12,179 bases of DNA, from assembly GCA_002351955.1 (NCBI GenBank), contig DEHO01000060.1, positions 92,334 through 104,512 on the forward strand, in the 5' to 3' direction. Below, piece after piece: positions 1 through 7,489 of this stretch. Each line of letters starts with the position of its first letter. Positions within the stretch are counted from its first letter, which is position 1. The stretch comes from Flavobacteriales bacterium UBA2798 (GTDB lineage Bacteria; Bacteroidota; Bacteroidia; Flavobacteriales_D; UBA2798). Both the position numbers and the translations under genes were made by a program. Under the pieces are notes generated by a model, which saw only the letters and a program-made list of their open reading frames with translations, searched no databases and was not told the origin of the DNA.

Positions 1-212
1 ATAAGTGAAAAAATGCAAATCACCATTGGAAAGGCAGCCAGTAAAAAGCGGAAAGTTACCGCAGCTGCCCGACTTGCAACACTGCCCGATGATAGTCCCG
101 CAATAAAAAACTTTCCTACATCATAAAGGTTTTGACCTTCAAATCCAGGCAGAACCGTTTTTTGTGCGCGAATGGCAAGGATGCTTTTTATTTTTTTCAG
201 GAAGTTTAGCAT
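1..212 (-). CDS. YihY/BrkB-family inner-membrane protein (partial, N-terminal 70 residues)
   Basis: The gene runs off the left edge, so only the N-terminus is visible. It begins MLNFLKKIKSILAIRAQ and continues into a stretch with RAAAVTFRFLLAAFPM (about residues 49-64), followed by a hydrophobic run VICIFSL. An Arg-Ala-Ala-Ala-x-x-Phe segment leading into the first membrane helix is the hallmark of the YihY/BrkB family, once mislabelled ribonuclease BN. These are polytopic inner-membrane proteins of unknown or debated function. The ATG (210-212) lies inside the end of nadC in the string GCATGCTAA, giving a 7-base overlap and suggesting translational coupling to nadC. The family call is firm from the N-terminal motif; the function is not known. 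Confidence 0.85.
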   Translation of the reverse strand, partial: MLNFLKKIKSILAIRAQKTVLPGFEGQNLYDVGKFFIAGLSSGSVASRAAAVTFRFLLAAFPMVICIFSL

Positions 213-1039
213 GCCTTCAAACTAAGATCCATCGATTTTACTGAATGGGTAAGGCAACCCATGCTAATGAAATCAACACCGGTTGCAGCGTAGTCGTATG
301 CGTTCTCAGGTGTAATTCCTCCTGATGCTTCTGTCTCGAACTTACCTGCTACCATTTCTACTCCTTTTCGAAGATCTTTCAGGCTGTAATTGTCGAACAT
401 GACCCTGTGAAATCCTCCATGTTGAATGGCTTGTGCAAGTTCATTCAGATTACGGGTTTCTATTTCGATACGCAGGTTTTTTCCGGTTTTTCCGAGGTAG
501 TTTCTTGTTGCGTCAAGCGCTTTTGTAATACCGCCGGCGTAATCAACATGGTTATCTTTAATCAGAATCATATCGTATAGACCAATTCTGTGATTGGTTC
601 CTCCGCCAATCCTGACAGCTTCTTTTTCCAATGCGCGTAGCAGTGGAGTTGTTTTGCGGGTGTCAAGTACTTTGCACTTGGTTCCCTGAAGCGAGTCAAC
701 AATCTTTCGGGTGATGGATGCAATTCCGCTCATGCGTTGCATGATGTTTAATACCAAACGTTCTCCCAGTAGTATTGAATGGACGGATCCTTCAACAAAA
801 AAGGCGATATCGTCCTTTTGAACGATATCGCCATCTTTTTTAAGCCATTCGATCTTTAATGATGGATCGATTTCGGCAAATATGTGTTTTGCGCTGTTTA
901 TTCCTGCCAGTACACCACTCTCTTTAACCAGTAATTTGGCTTTGCTTGTGGTTCCCTCAGGGATGCAGGCAAGCGAGGTGTGATCACCGTCACCGGCATC
1001 TTCCCGGATTGCGAAGCGAATGAGGTCTGTTAATTCCAT
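206..1039 (-). CDS. nadC: Nicotinate-nucleotide pyrophosphorylase (carboxylating), quinolinate phosphoribosyltransferase
   Basis: This enzyme converts quinolinate and phosphoribosyl pyrophosphate to nicotinate mononucleotide, CO2 and pyrophosphate in de novo NAD synthesis in the cytoplasm. The 277-residue length is normal for the family. The N-terminal part carries EDAGDGDHTS (residues 13-22), typical of NadC, and GERLVLNIMQRMSGIAS (92-108). The phosphoribosyltransferase barrel follows with DTRKTTP (126-132), GGGTNHRIGL (145-154), LIKDNH (159-164), the acidic strand IEIETR (191-196), VMFDNY (213-218) and EASGGI (237-242). The basic residues R94, R128, K129, H150, R151 and K161, plus E194 and D216, match the conserved substrate-binding positions of the family. 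The ATG start lies 36 bases after the DUF4783 gene, and the stop overlaps the YihY-type gene, so the three probably form an operon. No truncation or missing residue is seen. Confidence 0.97.
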   Translation of the reverse strand: MELTDLIRFAIREDAGDGDHTSLACIPEGTTSKAKLLVKESGVLAGINSAKHIFAEIDPSLKIEWLKKDGDIVQKDDIAFFVEGSVHSILLGERLVLNIMQRMSGIASITRKIVDSLQGTKCKVLDTRKTTPLLRALEKEAVRIGGGTNHRIGLYDMILIKDNHVDYAGGITKALDATRNYLGKTGKNLRIEIETRNLNELAQAIQHGGFHRVMFDNYSLKDLRKGVEMVAGKFETEASGGITPENAYDYAATGVDFISMGCLTHSVKSMDLSLKAC

Positions 1040-1075
1040 GCGGCAAAACTAAGCATTCGCCGCGAAGAGAGGAAT

Positions 1076-1459
1076 TTATGCAGGCTCAATCCTGAACTGG
1101 TGGATCTGATAGATGTCGCCAACCTTCTTGAGGTTAATGCTAACCCTGAAATTACCACCGGATGTTTCCAGGTCCCCAATACGGTACTCAATTCCCAATT
1201 TGGTAACACCAGAATGCTTGATGGCAAAGTTTTTAGGTTGATTCTTGTCGAAGAATTTCTTCAGAATCTGCTCTGCCTGAGCACGACTCACAATATCATC
1301 GGTATCGTCAACTGCAAGGTCGATGTTGTCGGCAAAATGCTTGGCAAGCTCCTTTACATTGGCGGTCTTAATATAACCCACCACCTGATCGGTAATGTCG
1401 GTCTGTGCAAACAAGCTGGTTGCAAAGAGCATCAGGAAGGAAGCAAATAAAGTTCTCAT
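1076..1459 (-). CDS. DUF4783-family small secreted protein
   Basis: The product is 127 residues with an N-terminal signal peptide: MRT, a hydrophobic core of about residues 4-17, then a likely cleavage site around SLFA|Q (18/19). The mature part of about 109 residues starts with a helical segment (DITDQVVGYIKTANVKELAK), then an acidic patch DDTDD (51-55), a helix with EQILKKFFDKN, and a C-terminal run of beta-strand-like segments ending QIHQFRIEPA. The overall pattern fits DUF4783, a Bacteroidota family commonly found near nadC and rlmH; an NTF2-like fold is my inference. The frame is open upstream to 1546, but that extension would put 29 polar or charged residues before an obvious signal peptide, so the ATG at 1459 is preferred. 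It is probably exported to the periplasm. Function unknown. Confidence 0.85.
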   Translation of the reverse strand: MRTLFASFLMLFATSLFAQTDITDQVVGYIKTANVKELAKHFADNIDLAVDDTDDIVSRAQAEQILKKFFDKNQPKNFAIKHSGVTKLGIEYRIGDLETSGGNFRVSINLKKVGDIYQIHQFRIEPA

Positions 1460-1533
1460 AGTTTTGCGTTTTGTTTCAGGATATGGTTTGCAAAATCCTT
1501 GCCAAAGCTTTAAATGCTGCTTAACAAGGCAAA

Positions 1534-1541
1534 CAAATTTA
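1534..1541 (-). promoter_or_regulatory. Candidate Bacteroidota -7 element for the DUF4783-nadC genes
   Basis: The minus strand reads TAAATTTG here, an exact match to the Bacteroidota -7 consensus TAnnTTTG, about 75 bases upstream of the DUF4783 start at 1459. It lies in the 108-base divergent gap shared with rlmH. No convincing TTG-type -33 element is visible at the usual distance, and the motif is short in AT-rich DNA, so it may be a chance match. For rlmH on the plus strand only a one-mismatch relative, TACATTTA (1542-1549), was found. Confidence 0.3.
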
Positions 1542-1567
1542 TACATTTAGGGTATTCTACGTTGGGA

Positions 1568-2029
1568 ATGAGGATAAAGTTAATAACAATGGGCCTTACC
1601 GGAACAGGCTATCTTTCAGAGGGTTTGGAGGATTATGAAAAGCGATTGAAACGATACACTTCGTTCGAGCGGACAGATGTCCCCCTTCCCCGTTCAGGTA
1701 AGAATGATCCGCGCGAACAAGAGGGTGAATTGCTCCTTTCAAAGGTTGAATCAGGTGATGTTGTAGTGTTGCTGGATGAAAACGGAAAAGAATTCAATTC
1801 GGTCGAGTTCTCCGATTTTATCCAGAAAAGGATGAATGCAGGAACTAAACGTCTCGTATTTATTATCGGTGGCGCTTACGGATTTTCTGACTCTGTTCGG
1901 AAAAGAGCTGATCACGAATTGTCGCTTTCACGGATGACCCTCACTCATCAGATGGTTCGACTTTTCTTTACTGAGCAATTATACCGGGCATTCACCATTA
2001 TCAAAGGAGAGAAATACCACCATCAGTAA
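1568..2029 (+). CDS. rlmH: 23S rRNA (pseudouridine1915-N3)-methyltransferase RlmH
   Basis: RlmH is a small SPOUT-class methyltransferase that uses S-adenosylmethionine to methylate N3 of pseudouridine 1915 in helix 69 of 23S rRNA, acting on assembled 70S ribosomes. The 153-residue product fits the usual length of about 155. Visible family features are the start MRIKLITMG, the strand and turn VVLLDENGKEFNS (66-78), the cofactor loop FIIGGAYGF (98-106), the helix LTHQMVRLFFTEQLYRA (125-141) and the C-terminal YHHQ, where the terminal Tyr-His-His is a hallmark. The reading frame is open back to 1514, but the ATG at 1568 gives the standard N-terminus. The stop is shared in TAATG with the start of the membrane-protein gene downstream, so the two are probably cotranscribed and translationally coupled. 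Confidence 0.97.
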   Translation: MRIKLITMGLTGTGYLSEGLEDYEKRLKRYTSFERTDVPLPRSGKNDPREQEGELLLSKVESGDVVVLLDENGKEFNSVEFSDFIQKRMNAGTKRLVFIIGGAYGFSDSVRKRADHELSLSRMTLTHQMVRLFFTEQLYRAFTIIKGEKYHHQ

Positions 2030-3393
2030 TGCGCGACGAAGTTGTAAATCTTGGTTATCTCGAAGGACTGGATCCTATAGAACTGATTGCATTTCCGTCT
2101 TTTCTTATTGTCATTCTTGTTTGGTCGAACTACATCAGTAGTAAAAAGAAAAAGTTATATCCCGAATACCGGTATTACACATTAGGCTTAGCTGCAAAAA
2201 TGTTTGGTGCCATTGCATTTTGCTGGGTGTACACCTATTACTACAAGGGAGGAGATACTATTTCTTATTTTGAATCTGCCCGTGCATTTGTGAATTTATT
2301 ACTTGATGATCCTTCAAAATTTTCCACTGTTTATTTTTCCGCACCTTCACAGGAAAACATGTATCTCTTCTCAGGTAAGACCGGCTATCCCTGGGGATAC
2401 ATGTATTTTGATAAAAAAACATTTTGGGTAATTCGAATTGTTACCCCATTCGTTTTCCTTGGAGCCAAAAGTTATTTATTGTCCACAATGTGGATGGCCC
2501 TCTTTGCTTATTCGGGTATTTGGAAATTATTTCAACTGTTTGTTAGGTATTATCCTCAGATGCAAAAGCTGTTTTTCTTTTCTGTTCTATTGCTTCCCTC
2601 TGCAGTTTTTTGGGGGAGTGGAATGCTAAAGGATACGATCACACTTTCCGGTACATGTTGGTTTATTTACAGCTTTCATGAGTTTTTTATTTCAAAAAAA
2701 GACAGAGTTAAGAATGGAATAGTTTTGATAGTTGCATTCATTGTGATTTTTTCAATTAAACCATATATCATTATTGCCCTGCTGCCTGGTGCCATCATCT
2801 GGAATTTTTATTCAAAAATTCTTTTGATCAAAAGTAAATTTCTGAGGTACTCAGCTATTCCGTTCTCCATGACAATGGCTGTATTGTTGGGTTACCTTTT
2901 TTTATCATCCGTAGTTGGTTTTTCATTCGAGACCTTATTGGAAGAGGCAGTAATAAAACAAACTGATTTAAAAAGGGAGGCGTATCAGGGGAATTCATTT
3001 GATATCGGAACCTATGATGCAACTTTTCTAGGTGCACTCGGCGTATCTGGACCTGCTTTGGTTGCCGGATTGTTTCGGCCATTTATCTGGGATACGAAAA
3101 ATGTAGTAATGCTACTTTCAGGTTTGGAGAATTCAATAATCCTTGTTATGTTGATTATCGTCTTATGGCGAAAAAGAATTTTTGGTGTTTTCAGGTATAT
3201 TTTTGACCACCCATTGGTCTTTTTCTGTATAACTTATTCTTTGATATTTTCATTGATTATTGGCCTCTCGACATCAAATTTTGGTGCTTTGGTGCGATTT
3301 AAAATTGCATTTCTGCCAATGTTTGTATCAGCAATAATGGTCATGTATTACTATTCTGGAAATAGGAAATATTTAAATAGTAAGAAAAATTAA
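2029..3393 (+). CDS. Polytopic membrane protein, possible GT-C-type glycosyltransferase or polysaccharide-related protein
   Basis: This is a 454-residue protein with about 10-12 hydrophobic segments, near residues 18-35, 52-71, 132-147, 148-166, 180-198, 203-220, 229-258, 277-299, 334-349, 367-380, 395-414 and 424-442. Between the second and third segments is a long, probably periplasmic loop (about 72-130) that starts with GGDTISYF (74-81). An Asp in the first large external loop is where GT-C enzymes place a catalytic acid. Other conserved-looking motifs are PSAVFWGSGMLKD (190-202), FRPFIWD (349-355) and NFGALVRFKIAFLP (417-430). I recognise the general type seen near Bacteroidota surface-glycan genes but cannot name a family with certainty. 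The start is coupled to rlmH through TAATG. The stop shares the bases TTAA with the convergent glycosyltransferase gene. An EpsG-like or O-antigen polymerase-like role is an alternative. Confidence 0.7.
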   Translation: MRDEVVNLGYLEGLDPIELIAFPSFLIVILVWSNYISSKKKKLYPEYRYYTLGLAAKMFGAIAFCWVYTYYYKGGDTISYFESARAFVNLLLDDPSKFSTVYFSAPSQENMYLFSGKTGYPWGYMYFDKKTFWVIRIVTPFVFLGAKSYLLSTMWMALFAYSGIWKLFQLFVRYYPQMQKLFFFSVLLLPSAVFWGSGMLKDTITLSGTCWFIYSFHEFFISKKDRVKNGIVLIVAFIVIFSIKPYIIIALLPGAIIWNFYSKILLIKSKFLRYSAIPFSMTMAVLLGYLFLSSVVGFSFETLLEEAVIKQTDLKREAYQGNSFDIGTYDATFLGALGVSGPALVAGLFRPFIWDTKNVVMLLSGLENSIILVMLIIVLWRKRIFGVFRYIFDHPLVFFCITYSLIFSLIIGLSTSNFGALVRFKIAFLPMFVSAIMVMYYYSGNRKYLNSKKN

Positions 3394-4583
3394 CCGTAAA
3401 TCTCCCTGTAAACTTTAAGGGCAATATCGTAATTGCGGTATTTTTCAGCAATTGCTCGTATTCGGTTTTTTCGATCAGATTCGTCTTCCGATAGCAAATA
3501 GTGTTTTAAACTTCTAGCTGTTCGTCGTAATCCTGAATCTGTAAAATCATCCATCAGAATTCCTGCATTTTCTTCAACTATAATCCCGGAATCATCTGAA
3601 ATTTCTTTCGTGATTACAACAGGTAAACCACAGGCCCAATACTCCCCATCTTTGATCGGACTACAAAACCTTTTGGATGGAATGGGCTTCACTGGGGTAA
3701 TTGCAAAGTCGGCCAATTGCATATATCGGGAAACCTCGTTGTGGGGAACAAAAAGCGAACGAATTCTATCCGGGGGAAGTGCAAAACGGGAACACCATTC
3801 GTCTATTTTTTCTCTTTTTTCATTTGTAAGCAGTAGGAAGACAAGGTCGGTGCCAAATTCTTTAAATAATTCTCTGAAAAAGCGATATACATCTTCTTCA
3901 AGGTAGATTCCTCCAAATTTTCCGGCATATAAACCAATAGTTTTACCTTTTAAATTCAGTTCTTCCAATAATCGTTCGTCTTTTAAATTGACCGGAAAAA
4001 ATTTATTCAAATCAACGCATGCAGGTTTTACATGTAGCGAACCCGACCAGTTGAATTTTCTTTCTGCATAGAGCTTCATTTCTTCAGTGCAAGCAATTAA
4101 ATGCTTTGCTGAATGAGTCATTTTTTTTTCCATTCTGAGCAGAAATCTAAATCCGGCCGAATTTCGTTTCCAGCTGCCATTTTCAACCATTGCCTCTGCA
4201 TGCGGTTCATAGCTGTCAATGATTAGTTCTTTGCCTGTAATTACTGAAAGGAAATACGCAATGGATCCGGCAGGGGTACACCAGGCGTGAATAATTCCAA
4301 TGTCTTTTTTGCGAACAAAGCGGGCAAGTCGGAAAAGTTGAATTAACCATCCTGTTGCAGCACTAAAGCCCAATGGCCGGTAGGGAAGTTGTAAGTTAAA
4401 GATGCCTGGGCTAATTTCCGTTAATTCCTTATTGGGGTTCTTTTCAAGTGTAATTATATATATCTTTCTTTCCTTATTAATAATGTTCCTGATGATATTA
4501 ACATATGGTAAAGTATATGTTTGAATCAGCGCATCATTCATTGGCCAATAGGTAAATACCAATATATTTCCTTTGCTTTTCAT
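3390..4583 (-). CDS. GT4-type (GT-B fold) glycosyltransferase, last gene of the glycan operon
   Basis: The product is a 397-residue cytoplasmic or membrane-associated glycosyltransferase, expected to move a sugar from a nucleotide-sugar donor to the growing glycan. The N-terminal Rossmann half starts at NILVFTYWPM (6-15) and includes IIHAWCTPAGS (97-107). The C-terminal donor-binding half starts at TIGLYAGKFGG (215-225). The signature region is SPIKDGEYWACGLPVVIT (308-325), where E314 takes the place of the second glutamate of the EX7E motif; the first glutamate position (306) is Phe, as in other GT4-like enzymes with this Pro-x-Lys-x-x-Glu form. Donor and acceptor cannot be deduced. The ATG overlaps the GT2 gene upstream by four bases (ATGA). 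The stop meets the convergent membrane-protein gene with no gap, so a conventional terminator hairpin cannot lie between them. Confidence 0.9.
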   Translation of the reverse strand: MKSKGNILVFTYWPMNDALIQTYTLPYVNIIRNIINKERKIYIITLEKNPNKELTEISPGIFNLQLPYRPLGFSAATGWLIQLFRLARFVRKKDIGIIHAWCTPAGSIAYFLSVITGKELIIDSYEPHAEAMVENGSWKRNSAGFRFLLRMEKKMTHSAKHLIACTEEMKLYAERKFNWSGSLHVKPACVDLNKFFPVNLKDERLLEELNLKGKTIGLYAGKFGGIYLEEDVYRFFRELFKEFGTDLVFLLLTNEKREKIDEWCSRFALPPDRIRSLFVPHNEVSRYMQLADFAITPVKPIPSKRFCSPIKDGEYWACGLPVVITKEISDDSGIIVEENAGILMDDFTDSGLRRTARSLKHYLLSEDESDRKNRIRAIAEKYRNYDIALKVYREIYG

Positions 4584-5497
4584 GTTGCTTCAGGGTATAA
4601 CACATCTTTAATTCTGAGAGTGGTTTTTCTACCAATTATAATTTTTATCAAAAGTTTGAGGATCTCTTTTTTAACTCCAAGATGTTTCATCGAATATAGC
4701 AAAGAGCGAAGTGCCTTAAACCGCTTTTGGTCTAGATAATAATGGATGCCGCAAAAGTAATTGGAGTAACCTTTAAGCAACTTTTTTTCCTGTCTTGTGA
4801 GAGAAAAATGAGTTAGGATATAATCAAGCGCCTGCATTCTTCTTGTTGTGATGAGATCATGGTTTCTCATCGACCGCAACTCATGTTCCCTCATGTGAAT
4901 GGTACACTTTCCAATCAAAAACAAGTCTTGTGCCCACATATTTGAAAACAAAAAGATCCAGTCTTCCATTGAAGACAGATTTCTTTCTTCGCGGAATGGG
5001 ATAGTCTCCGGGGAAAAATTCCGGATTGTAATATTACATGCGAAGGGATTACCAGTAAGAAGAAGTGGATATGCATATCTTTCTTCTTTGTATCTTTTCA
5101 TTGGTGATGCTTGTATTTTGCCTCCCTCAAGAAAATCGTAATAGGTTGCAAAAAGGTTGATCTCTTTATGACATTCAATTGCCGATGAGAGTGTTGATAA
5201 GTGATTGGGAAGCATTAAATCGTCGGAATCAAGGAAACAAACCCATTCACCGATTGCATTTTTCCATCCATTATTTCGTGCTGCTCCGCGTTCTGAATTA
5301 ACCTGTTCAATAACACGAATTCGTTTATCATTTTCTGACAAATTTTGGAGGATTTGCAAAGTGTTATCAGTGCTTCCGTCATCAACGAGGATTAATTCAA
5401 AGTTGGTGTAATCCTGATTCAAAACTGACTCAACGGTATCTGAAATCATTTCAGAGCGATTGTAACACGGGATGATTATTGAAAATTTAACTTTCAT
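4580..5497 (-). CDS. GT2-family glycosyltransferase
   Basis: The product is a 305-residue GT-A fold inverting glycosyltransferase. The N-terminus has the classical layout: FSIIIPCYNR (5-14), ESVLNQDY (23-30), LVDDGSTDNT (37-46), RGAARNNG (70-77) and the metal-binding FLDSDD (88-93). A later EDW (178-180) is the likely catalytic-base region. The C-terminal third (from about 220) is rich in Lys and Arg, including KLLIKIIIGRKTTLRIKD (281-298), and may associate with the membrane surface. It lies in the middle of the glycan operon, overlapping the GT4 gene upstream by 11 bases and the GT4 downstream by four. It probably adds one sugar of the repeat unit or main chain; the sugar cannot be named. 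Confidence 0.93.
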   Translation of the reverse strand: MKVKFSIIIPCYNRSEMISDTVESVLNQDYTNFELILVDDGSTDNTLQILQNLSENDKRIRVIEQVNSERGAARNNGWKNAIGEWVCFLDSDDLMLPNHLSTLSSAIECHKEINLFATYYDFLEGGKIQASPMKRYKEERYAYPLLLTGNPFACNITIRNFSPETIPFREERNLSSMEDWIFLFSNMWAQDLFLIGKCTIHMREHELRSMRNHDLITTRRMQALDYILTHFSLTRQEKKLLKGYSNYFCGIHYYLDQKRFKALRSLLYSMKHLGVKKEILKLLIKIIIGRKTTLRIKDVLYPEAT

Positions 5498-6611
5498 AAA
5501 TCTCCACTTGTTTTTTCACTGATTTTTGTACCGAGAAATTTTTCAATACCAATGAATAAGCATTGTTGGCCAGTTTTTCTTGTAACTCCTTGTCATGAAA
5601 TAACTCTCGTAAACATTTTAAAATGGAAGAAGAGTCTTTAAATTCTGCAACCTTGCAATTTTCATTATGGATTGCAATTTCTGCCGCAATACCCGATGCA
5701 GTGAAAATTGAAGGGATTTTTAATGCCATCGATTCAATATATACTTGTCCGAATGCTTCACTGTTTTCTGATACTGGAGCATGGACAAAAATGTCAAAAC
5801 AGTCCATTAGGCAGAATATTTGTTCCTCAAATGGGATTTCAATAACACAGGAAGGTGGAAGTTGACTGATTTTTTTTTGAATCATTGGTTTTAGTGGTCC
5901 GCTTGCATTTACTAGAACAAGTTGAGCTCCCGGGTTTTCCCTTTGAAATTCAGAAAAAGCATCAATAATAAATGGGACTCCTTTCCAATCGATATACCTC
6001 GATACAACTCCAATTACCGGTTTTCCGGCAATATTGTATTTTGATTGAAGTTGGATTTTGATTTCAGGTGAATTGCATGCAATCTGGTCAAAGTCGAAGC
6101 CGTGATAAACCAGTGAAATCTTATTCTCAGGTACGTTTTCAAGTTTGGTCAGAATTTCAGAAGTGTTTTTGCTGATGGATATAATATGCGTGCTTAAACG
6201 ATTGATGAACTTGTCGTATTTTACCGCTTGTGGATGGTACTGATGGTGTATTGTGGCGTTGTGTCGTGTATGGATTCTTTTTTTGATTCCAAGGATTTTT
6301 GCGCTCCAAAGTCCAATTAACGAAGCTTCGAACAGGTGGCAATGAACAAGCTCAGTTTTCATTTTTTTCAAATACAATAAAGTCTGAAATACAGCACGAG
6401 GAATGCTTAATTTCCCTTTATAGGTAATAACTTTATAATTGACTTTGTAATTGCGTAGGAAGGCTTCAAAGCTTGTGTTTTTGATTGGGTTGAGTAATAA
6501 AATGGATAGATTGTTATAATGCTTTAACAGCTCAATAATTGTCCATTCAAAATTGTTGGATTTATTGATGTTCGAAATAATAAGAGTAATGGACTTATTT
6601 GATTTCATCAT
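5487..6611 (-). CDS. GT4-family glycosyltransferase
   Basis: The product is a 374-residue GT-B fold retaining glycosyltransferase. The N-terminal domain contains LVHCHLFEASLIGLW (88-102) and RIHTRHNATIHHQYH (112-126), a His-rich acceptor-side loop typical of GT4 proteins. The linker and C-terminal domain start at KPVIGVVSRYIDWKGVPFII (197-216), which carries the Ser-Arg and Lys-Gly donor-phosphate motif. The EX7E motif is EAFGQVYIE (285-293), with both glutamates present. The frame is open to 6638, but ATG at 6611 gives the four-base ATGA overlap with the FkbM stop that is common in this operon. The adjacent ATG at 6608 is almost as good, and the two differ by one residue. The specific sugar is unknown. 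Confidence 0.92.
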   Translation of the reverse strand: MMKSNKSITLIISNINKSNNFEWTIIELLKHYNNLSILLLNPIKNTSFEAFLRNYKVNYKVITYKGKLSIPRAVFQTLLYLKKMKTELVHCHLFEASLIGLWSAKILGIKKRIHTRHNATIHHQYHPQAVKYDKFINRLSTHIISISKNTSEILTKLENVPENKISLVYHGFDFDQIACNSPEIKIQLQSKYNIAGKPVIGVVSRYIDWKGVPFIIDAFSEFQRENPGAQLVLVNASGPLKPMIQKKISQLPPSCVIEIPFEEQIFCLMDCFDIFVHAPVSENSEAFGQVYIESMALKIPSIFTASGIAAEIAIHNENCKVAEFKDSSSILKCLRELFHDKELQEKLANNAYSLVLKNFSVQKSVKKQVEIYES

Positions 6612-7489
6612 GGAAGTGCTATTACATCGAAATGACAATTTGTAAAATCCTGACCGGAGTAAACCGCTTTATTATTTTCAGCATTGTACAATTTAGTGTA
6701 ATTTTTTTCTAGACAGGCAATCAGTTGTTTTGCAGAATCATTTTGCAGTTTAAGGTTATTATCATCTACTTCAATAAAAAGTTTGGGTTTAAATTGTTCG
6801 ATGATGTCAGTACACCCGTTTAGGATTTTTTGTTCAAAACCCTCTACATCAATTTTTATCAACCCAACCGGATGTTCAATTTCATTTTCTTTAACGAAAT
6901 CAGAAAGTTTTTTGATAATAACTTTATAAGTGTCTTGTGTTGGTTGTACAGCAATTCGGTTGCCTCCCATATTTTCCTTGCATGGTCGCTCCATTAAGAA
7001 CTCACCATTTTCCTCGCCTAAGCCAAAATTGTAAATCTGTACATCCAGCTTTGGATTTAGCTCCACATTTTCTCTTAACTCATTAAAATTGTCAGGGTCC
7101 GGTTCAAATGAATATATTTTTTTTCCTGAATTTTTCGCAAGGATTAAACCGGTATACCCATTATTTGCACCAATATCAAAAATCACATGATTTTTCAAGC
7201 CCTTGCTAAGCCTGATTAATTCATCTCTCCCTTTATCTTTAAAATTAAAATAAATCCAATGACCGATATAATCGTGTATGTTAAGTTTAATCTGAACTCC
7301 ATTTCTTGTTACTTTCCTGAAACTTGGATTTGCGTATTGGTAATTGTTTGGAGCGATTTTGTAAAGTTGAGGAATGAGACGGATAATGATTGGAATTATT
7401 CGGTCGATACAAATTACTATCAACACTTTTCTAAAAATGTTGAGGGTTTTTGTTTTAAGTGATAATTTATTTTTGGTTGTATCCTTCAT
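6608..7489 (-). CDS. FkbM-family SAM-dependent methyltransferase
   Basis: The product has 293 residues. The SAM-binding motif is VIFDIGANNGYTGL (102-115), followed by YSFEPDPDNF (126-135) and the FkbM signature LIKIDVEGFE (210-219), then a strand KLFIEVDD (236-243). FkbM-family enzymes O-methylate hydroxyls, and members in polysaccharide loci are thought to methylate sugars. About 100 residues precede the SAM motif, including a hydrophobic or amphipathic stretch of about 22-43 with many Ile and Leu, which could attach the protein to the membrane; this is inference. No other Met occurs before residue 166, supporting the ATG at 7489. It overlaps the GT2 gene upstream by 23 bases and the GT4 downstream by four. 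The surrounding DNA is the most AT-rich noticed in the window. Confidence 0.92.
   Translation of the reverse strand: MKDTTKNKLSLKTKTLNIFRKVLIVICIDRIIPIIIRLIPQLYKIAPNNYQYANPSFRKVTRNGVQIKLNIHDYIGHWIYFNFKDKGRDELIRLSKGLKNHVIFDIGANNGYTGLILAKNSGKKIYSFEPDPDNFNELRENVELNPKLDVQIYNFGLGEENGEFLMERPCKENMGGNRIAVQPTQDTYKVIIKKLSDFVKENEIEHPVGLIKIDVEGFEQKILNGCTDIIEQFKPKLFIEVDDNNLKLQNDSAKQLIACLEKNYTKLYNAENNKAVYSGQDFTNCHFDVIALP

Noticed and set aside
1046..1053. A TAnnTTTG-like match (TAGTTTTG) on the minus strand just before nadC
   Set aside because: It ends only about five bases from the nadC ATG, leaving essentially no leader, and nadC probably shares a transcript with the DUF4783 gene.
1041..1062. A short inverted repeat CGGC...GCCG between the DUF4783 gene and nadC
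   Set aside because: The arms are only four bases with a 14-base loop and no T-tract. This is too weak to call a terminator or a regulatory hairpin.
1100..1450. A 116-codon open frame on the plus strand opposite the DUF4783 gene
   Set aside because: It is antisense to a gene with a clear signal peptide and family match. Its translation shows no recognisable domain and it has no start context.
3610..3906. A 98-codon plus-strand open frame opposite the last GT4 gene
   Set aside because: It is antisense to the conserved donor-binding domain of a real glycosyltransferase, and its own translation has no domain features.
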